From positions 1 to 22,232 of the forward strand of contig CAZHPR010000011.1 in NCBI GenBank assembly GCA_964534305.1: 22,232 bases of DNA, written 5' to 3'. This stretch comes from CAZHPR01 sp964534305. GTDB lineage: Bacteria; Patescibacteriota; Minisyncoccia; Phycocordibacterales; WO2-35-19. Position 1 is the first letter of the stretch. Every line of letters starts with the position of its first letter. A program made the translations under genes and the position numbers. Below, in pieces: positions 21,971 to 22,232 of the stretch. Under the pieces are notes generated by a model that was not told where the DNA came from, did no database searches, and worked only from the letters and a program-made list of their open reading frames with translations.

Positions 21971-22135
21971 GGCCTCATCGTCTAACGGTTAGGACATCGC
22001 CTTCGAGAGGTTGAGACTTGGGTAAGGGACCCAAGCGAAAGACCTGTGATAGTATTTTATGAGCAAAGCGAAATAAAATACAGAACAGGTGTACAGCTTC
22101 TGTAAGAAGGTAAATTCGGGGTTTAGATTGAGGGC
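21971..22135 (+). ncRNA. Structured RNA headed by a tRNA-Glu 5' half
   Basis: Positions 21971-22004 are identical over 34 nt to the 5' half of the tRNA-Glu at 22159, up to the first anticodon base. The sequence then diverges into a domain with three clean hairpins: CTTGGGT/ACCCAAG (22017-22023 with 22029-22035); ACCTGT/ACAGGT (22042-22047 with 22085-22090) extended past a GATA/AGA internal loop by a 9-bp helix (22052-22060 with 22073-22081); and TACAG/CTGTA (22092-22096 with 22100-22104). CCTTC (22000-22004) pairs with GAAGG (22106-22110) and closes this domain. A 4-bp stem with a 7-nt loop beginning TTCG (22111-22125) takes the place of a T arm. TGAGGGC (22129-22135) can pair with the 5' GGCCTCA at six of seven positions. 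It looks like a tRNA with about 95 nt replacing the anticodon arm. Alternatives are a decayed tRNA with an insertion or an element remnant. Confidence 0.5.
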
Positions 22136-22192
22136 GTGGATTTGAAAATTAAATAGTTGGCCTCATCGTCTAACGGTTAGGACATCGCCTTC
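21971..22192 (+). repeat. 34-nt direct repeat of the tRNA-Glu 5' half
   Basis: 21971-22004 and 22159-22192 are identical; the copies are 188 nt apart. The identity ends between anticodon positions 34 and 35. Upstream flanks share only scattered bases. Confidence 0.95.
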
Positions 22193-22230
22193 TCAAGGCG
22201 GTAATCGGGGTTCGATTCCCCGTGAGGTCA
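22159..22230 (+). tRNA. tRNA-Glu (anticodon CTC)
   Basis: A complete 72-nt cloverleaf: acceptor GGCCTCA (22159-22165) pairs with TGAGGTC (one G-U), a D arm, an anticodon stem TCGCC/GGCGG with loop TTCTCAA and anticodon CTC at 22192-22194, and a T arm CGGGG/CCCCG with loop TTCGATT. The discriminator base is A. The CCA end is not encoded (ACA follows), so a CCA-adding enzyme is required. Its 5' 34 nt are duplicated at 21971. Confidence 0.95.
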
Positions 22231-22232
22231 CA

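Noticed and set aside
21971..22040. tRNA-Ser with anticodon CGA and a long variable arm
   Set aside because: Reading on from the tRNA-like 5' half gives loop TTCGAGA and a hairpin like a variable arm, but the anticodon stem has a mismatch and no T arm or acceptor strand follows at the right distance.
22005..22105. Group I intron or hammerhead ribozyme in the tRNA-like RNA
   Set aside because: The conserved group I core (P7/guanosine-site sequences) is not visible. The hammerhead core CUGAUGA is missing even though GCGAAA follows a stem.
21690..22135. tmRNA
   Set aside because: There is no Ala-tag reading frame, no tmRNA 5' consensus and no matching tRNA-like ends in the right order.
1..22232. 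Recoding of UGA to glycine, as in some Patescibacteria
   Set aside because: TGA terminates ddl and mraZ at the expected protein ends, and no conserved glycine is written as TGA.
1..22232. CRISPR array, insertion sequence, prophage or integrase
   Set aside because: No spaced repeat series, transposase or phage gene is visible; the only notable direct repeat is the tRNA-Glu half.

Overview
The window is a chromosomal segment from a small-genome, AT-rich bacterium. It most likely belongs to the Candidate Phyla Radiation (Patescibacteria, Parcubacteria-like). Pointers are the tightly packed genes with shortened or stripped members of universal families (delta-prime, MreD, FtsL, a PriA without its ATPase motifs, a ProRS without the editing insert), a class I lysyl-tRNA synthetase, a MurF with a membrane-anchored N-terminus, and a tRNA without an encoded CCA end. 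TGA is used as a stop (ddl, mraZ), so the UGA-recoding lineages are excluded. The placement is an inference from gene content. Two 100-N scaffold gaps (6383-6482 and 8489-8588) interrupt rseP and proS.

Layout. 1-3811: hpf faces a minus-strand priA-def-fmt block tail to tail. 3812-3895: divergent intergenic region. 3896-8593: plus-strand mreB (first copy), a delta-prime-like subunit, frr, rseP and proS. 8640-15904: a near-continuous cell-shape and wall run, mreB (second copy)-mreC-short mreD-PBP2-alpha/beta hydrolase-membrane-anchored murF-ddl. 15959-18044: greA and class I lysS. 18045-18223: terminator plus the mraZ control region. 18224-21654: the start of the division and wall cluster, mraZ-rsmH-ftsL-like-ftsI. 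21655-22232: no protein genes, but a hairpin with terminator, a probable minus-strand small RNA with its own promoter and terminator, a structured RNA that begins with an exact copy of the 5' half of tRNA-Glu, and an intact tRNA-Glu(CTC).

Functionally the window is mostly wall synthesis and elongation/division (MreB x2, MreC, MreD, PBP2, MurF, Ddl, MraZ, RsmH, FtsL, FtsI), with translation (Fmt, Def, Frr, ProRS, LysRS, HPF, tRNA-Glu), replication (PriA-like, delta-prime-like) and membrane proteolysis (RseP).

The most notable signals are: (1) the tRNA-Glu-headed structured RNA at 21971-22135; (2) seven TGGNN boxes phased at about one helical turn across the mraZ promoter; (3) several promoters whose -10 box ends 6-8 nt before the start codon, predicting leaderless mRNAs; (4) a PriA that has lost its ATPase signatures but kept its zinc cysteines; and (5) a hairpin that would hide the ribosome-binding site of murF.
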